A DNA stretch of 53,730 bases, taken from NCBI GenBank assembly GCA_029254745.1, contig JAQWWZ010000060.1, positions 1 to 53,730 on the forward strand, in the 5' to 3' direction. Source of the DNA: Opitutales bacterium. Its GTDB lineage: Bacteria; Verrucomicrobiota; Verrucomicrobiia; Opitutales; Seribacteraceae. Positions 51,769 to 53,730 of this stretch are shown here, piece by piece. Position 1 is the first letter of the stretch. Every line of letters starts with the position of its first letter. Made by a program: the position numbers and the translations under genes. Below the pieces are notes generated by a model. It was not told the DNA's origin, did not search any database, and worked only from the letters and a program-made list of their open reading frames with translations.

Positions 51769-53730
51769 ATGAAGCCAGTCTCTTCCTTTTTCCTTTTCTC
51801 GCTCCTGTTTTCGGTCTTATTGAAAGCCGCCGCCCCCGTTCCATACACCGGGAAGATTTCGGTCCGAGGGGTGAATTATTTTGGGGAAGCCCAGTTCCGG
51901 TTTTCTTTGCACGATGGCCAGGGTACCACTTATTGGCAAAACGGGGAAGAGGTGGACGACACCCTAAAGGTTTCCATCCATAATGGCCGTTATCATGTAT
52001 TACTGGGAGGGCAGGGGATGAACCCTCTGCCGCCGGAGTTATTTCTGGAGCATGAGGAGCTGCACTTACGGGTGGAGTTTAAATTCGAGGAAGGGGATGT
52101 CCTTCAACATCTTGCTCCCGATCAGGTCATCACCGCCACCCCCCGTGCCCTGGTGGCGGAGTGGGCAAAGATGGCAAAAATATCGGAACGGGTAAGCCCC
52201 GGTGCCATCACCCGCTCCATGCTGAGTGAGGATGTGCTTGCTGATTTAAACAAGACCGGCGTCCCGGCTGAGCCTGGTTCTCCACCACCCTCTGCCGAAT
52301 CCAGTATCAGCCTTGATATGCTCGCCAGTGATGTCAAAGCCGAGCTCAACGCCACCATCGGTCAGTCGCGCCTCGCTGCGGATGTGCTTGCGGCGCTTAA
52401 TAAGACCATTACCCGTGAAATGTTATCTCCTGATGTACGGGCAGACCTCAACCGGACAATTACCAAGAGCATGCTCGCTGAGGATATTAAAAACGACCTA
52501 AACCCGACGATCACGCTGGGCGACTTGGCCCCCGAAGTCATTGCCGACCTGAACGATTCCATACAGCAGGGTTCCATCACTCTTGATCTGCTTTCTTCTC
52601 AGGTTAAAGCCGATCTGAACCGTACCATCACCAAGTCCATGCTGAGTCAGGAGGTGTTGAATGAATTAAATTCCAGTTCGGGTGGTGGGGGTGTGGTGCC
52701 GGGTAGTTTGCTTGCGGTGCCTGCCAACCAGTCCGCCCCGTCGGGGTATTCACTCTATCAATCTGGTGATCCCAAAGAATTGGTCTGGGAAGAGAAAGCA
52801 CCCGTGAGTGTGGCGAGGGATCTAAGCGATGGTGCAGAGATTATAGGCGATAAAATATACTTGGTTGGCGGTGGGGATGGCTCAGGTGCCAAAAATATTG
52901 CCGAACGCTATGATCCTGGGACCAATTCTTGGGAGACACTAAGTCCTATGTCAGTTTCAAGAGCAGGAGTAGCCTCTGCAGTTTTAGAAGGAAAGCTTTT
53001 CGCAATCGGTGGAGTGGGTGTACAAAGTGTGGAAATTTATGATCCTGCGACTGAGCAATGGTCAGTTGGAGTTTCTTTACCTTTCGAAGTCAGTAAAGGA
53101 ACTGCAATTACCATAGCGGGTAAAATTTATCTATTCGGTGGTACGGATTCCTCTGGTAATTGGAGAAACCAAGTTTTGTGCTTTGACCCAGTTGATAATC
53201 AGTGGGTCAATAAGACACCAATGCCAACGGCCCGATATGGTCCAAAATTGGTTTGGTATCAAAATCGTTTATGGGTAATTTCCTTTGGCAACATCGTTGA
53301 GAGTTACGATCCTGCTACGGATACTTGGCAAACAGAAGCTTCATTAACAACTCAAAGAAATTGGCCGGTTGCATGGACTTCTTATGGTCGGATATATGTA
53401 GCCGGAGGTTATAACGGCACAGGTCATCTTTCATCAATTGAAGTCTATAACCCTAAGAGTGAAGCGTGGACAATCTTTGGTCACTTACCAGAAAATAAGC
53501 GAGAGGCTGATGCAGTCGTGTTCAGTAATAAAGTCTTCCTATTCGCTGGTAATGATGGTCCATCTACCTACTCCAACAAAGTATTCGCCGCCGATTTGAA
53601 TGCATCGGTGAGTGGGGTGTTTGATTTGTACCGCAAGGATGGCAATGCCTCCAGCGGGGTACCCACCGTGCAGGCAGAAGTGGCGGATGGATCGGTGACG
53701 GCGAGTAAGATGGCCAGTAATACCATCACC
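51769..53730 (+). CDS. Secreted modular protein with short tandem repeats and kelch propeller (partial, 3' cut)
   Basis: The frame is open from the ATG at 51769 through the window edge (654 codons, no stop). A signal peptide (~1-22) and a ~120-residue beta domain come first. Residues 147-301 hold eight ~17-residue repeats with consensus I-T-x-x-M-L-x-x-D-V-x-A-D-L-N-x-T, then a Ser/Gly linker. Six kelch repeats (G-K-I-Y-L-F-G-G type, each with Y-D-P-x-T-x-x-W) span ~345-605, and a further V-T-A-S-K-M-A-S-N-T-I-T repeat lies at the end. It is probably a large cell-surface or secreted adhesin-like protein. The kelch block is AT-rich (about 38% G+C) between about 65% flanks. Confidence 0.88.
   Translation, partial: MKPVSSFFLFSLLFSVLLKAAAPVPYTGKISVRGVNYFGEAQFRFSLHDGQGTTYWQNGEEVDDTLKVSIHNGRYHVLLGGQGMNPLPPELFLEHEELHLRVEFKFEEGDVLQHLAPDQVITATPRALVAEWAKMAKISERVSPGAITRSMLSEDVLADLNKTGVPAEPGSPPPSAESSISLDMLASDVKAELNATIGQSRLAADVLAALNKTITREMLSPDVRADLNRTITKSMLAEDIKNDLNPTITLGDLAPEVIADLNDSIQQGSITLDLLSSQVKADLNRTITKSMLSQEVLNELNSSSGGGGVVPGSLLAVPANQSAPSGYSLYQSGDPKELVWEEKAPVSVARDLSDGAEIIGDKIYLVGGGDGSGAKNIAERYDPGTNSWETLSPMSVSRAGVASAVLEGKLFAIGGVGVQSVEIYDPATEQWSVGVSLPFEVSKGTAITIAGKIYLFGGTDSSGNWRNQVLCFDPVDNQWVNKTPMPTARYGPKLVWYQNRLWVISFGNIVESYDPATDTWQTEASLTTQRNWPVAWTSYGRIYVAGGYNGTGHLSSIEVYNPKSEAWTIFGHLPENKREADAVVFSNKVFLFAGNDGPSTYSNKVFAADLNASVSGVFDLYRKDGNASSGVPTVQAEVADGSVTASKMASNTIT
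52207..52671 (+). repeat. Eight degenerate tandem repeats, ~51 bp each
   Basis: Codons 147-301 of the kelch gene contain eight copies of I-T-x-x-M-L-x-x-(D/E)-V-x-A-(D/E)-L-N-x-T, separated by a 15-residue Pro/Ser spacer after copy 1 and a few residues after copy 6. The alternation suggests a short helix-turn unit, perhaps a stalk or trimerising segment. Confidence 0.85.

Overview
The window looks like chromosomal DNA of a marine-type Verrucomicrobiota (PVC superphylum; an Opitutae/Puniceicoccales-like affiliation is my inference). The grounds are three secreted CxxCH cytochromes of the PVC-specific type with propeller and HEAT regions, two sulfatases, DUF1080 and ThuA proteins, a DUF6288-like protein, and many exported hydrolases. 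I see no rRNA, tRNA, CRISPR array, transposase or phage gene.

Layout: (1) 0.2-3.1 kb, minus strand: a Tat-exported FAD oxidoreductase followed by a membrane protein with a paired-His helix and a flavinylation-like motif. (2) 3.2-5.8 kb: SGNH esterase, MerC-like protein, short CvfB-like S1 protein. (3) 5.9-8.6 kb, minus: class II aldolase plus sulfatase, which suggests use of sulfated deoxy-sugars. (4) 8.8-14.9 kb, plus: DUF1080, ThuA, a 1072-aa PVC cytochrome and an esterase, a probable periplasmic keto-sugar or glycoside oxidation operon. (5) 15-20.8 kb: HAD phosphatase, secreted alpha/beta hydrolase, FKBP isomerase, second sulfatase. (6) 20.9-26.3 kb: DCC protein, a frameshifted small secreted ORF, a Cys/His-rich DUF2946-like protein with a ZnuD-like TonB receptor and a clear terminator, then a tightly overlapping DUF2007/alpha-beta hydrolase/tag operon. 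(7) 26.4-28.6 kb: XylR-type regulator and a Tat-exported ThuA paralogue. (8) 28.6-33.6 kb, housekeeping: DEAD-box helicase and pntAB. (9) 33.6-39.9 kb: PDZ/DUF6288-like protein, His-rich outer-membrane protein, metallo-beta-lactamase-fold hydrolase, a PhoD-like protein lacking a key Asp, and a PIG-L deacetylase. (10) 40-51.6 kb: a second PVC cytochrome, an intact PhoD-like phosphatase, an AraC regulator, and a divergent catabolic operon (DHDPS-like aldolase, TIM-barrel isomerase, Gfo/Idh/MocA dehydrogenase) followed by a third PVC cytochrome. (11) From 51.8 kb to the window edge: a secreted modular protein with eight short repeats and a kelch propeller, cut by the window end.

Base composition rises visibly from about 43.4 kb onward (37 G+C in 60 bases at 48301-48360, against 23 in 60 at 23041-23100). 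Within the last gene the kelch block drops back to about 38%, while both flanks are about 65%.

The common theme is extracellular or periplasmic breakdown of (probably sulfated) polysaccharides. Sulfatases and esterases strip substituents; DUF1080, ThuA and Gfo/Idh/MocA proteins plus the PVC cytochromes oxidise or rearrange sugars and pass electrons on; cytoplasmic aldolases and isomerases finish the job. All functional statements come from reading motifs by eye. No database search was possible.
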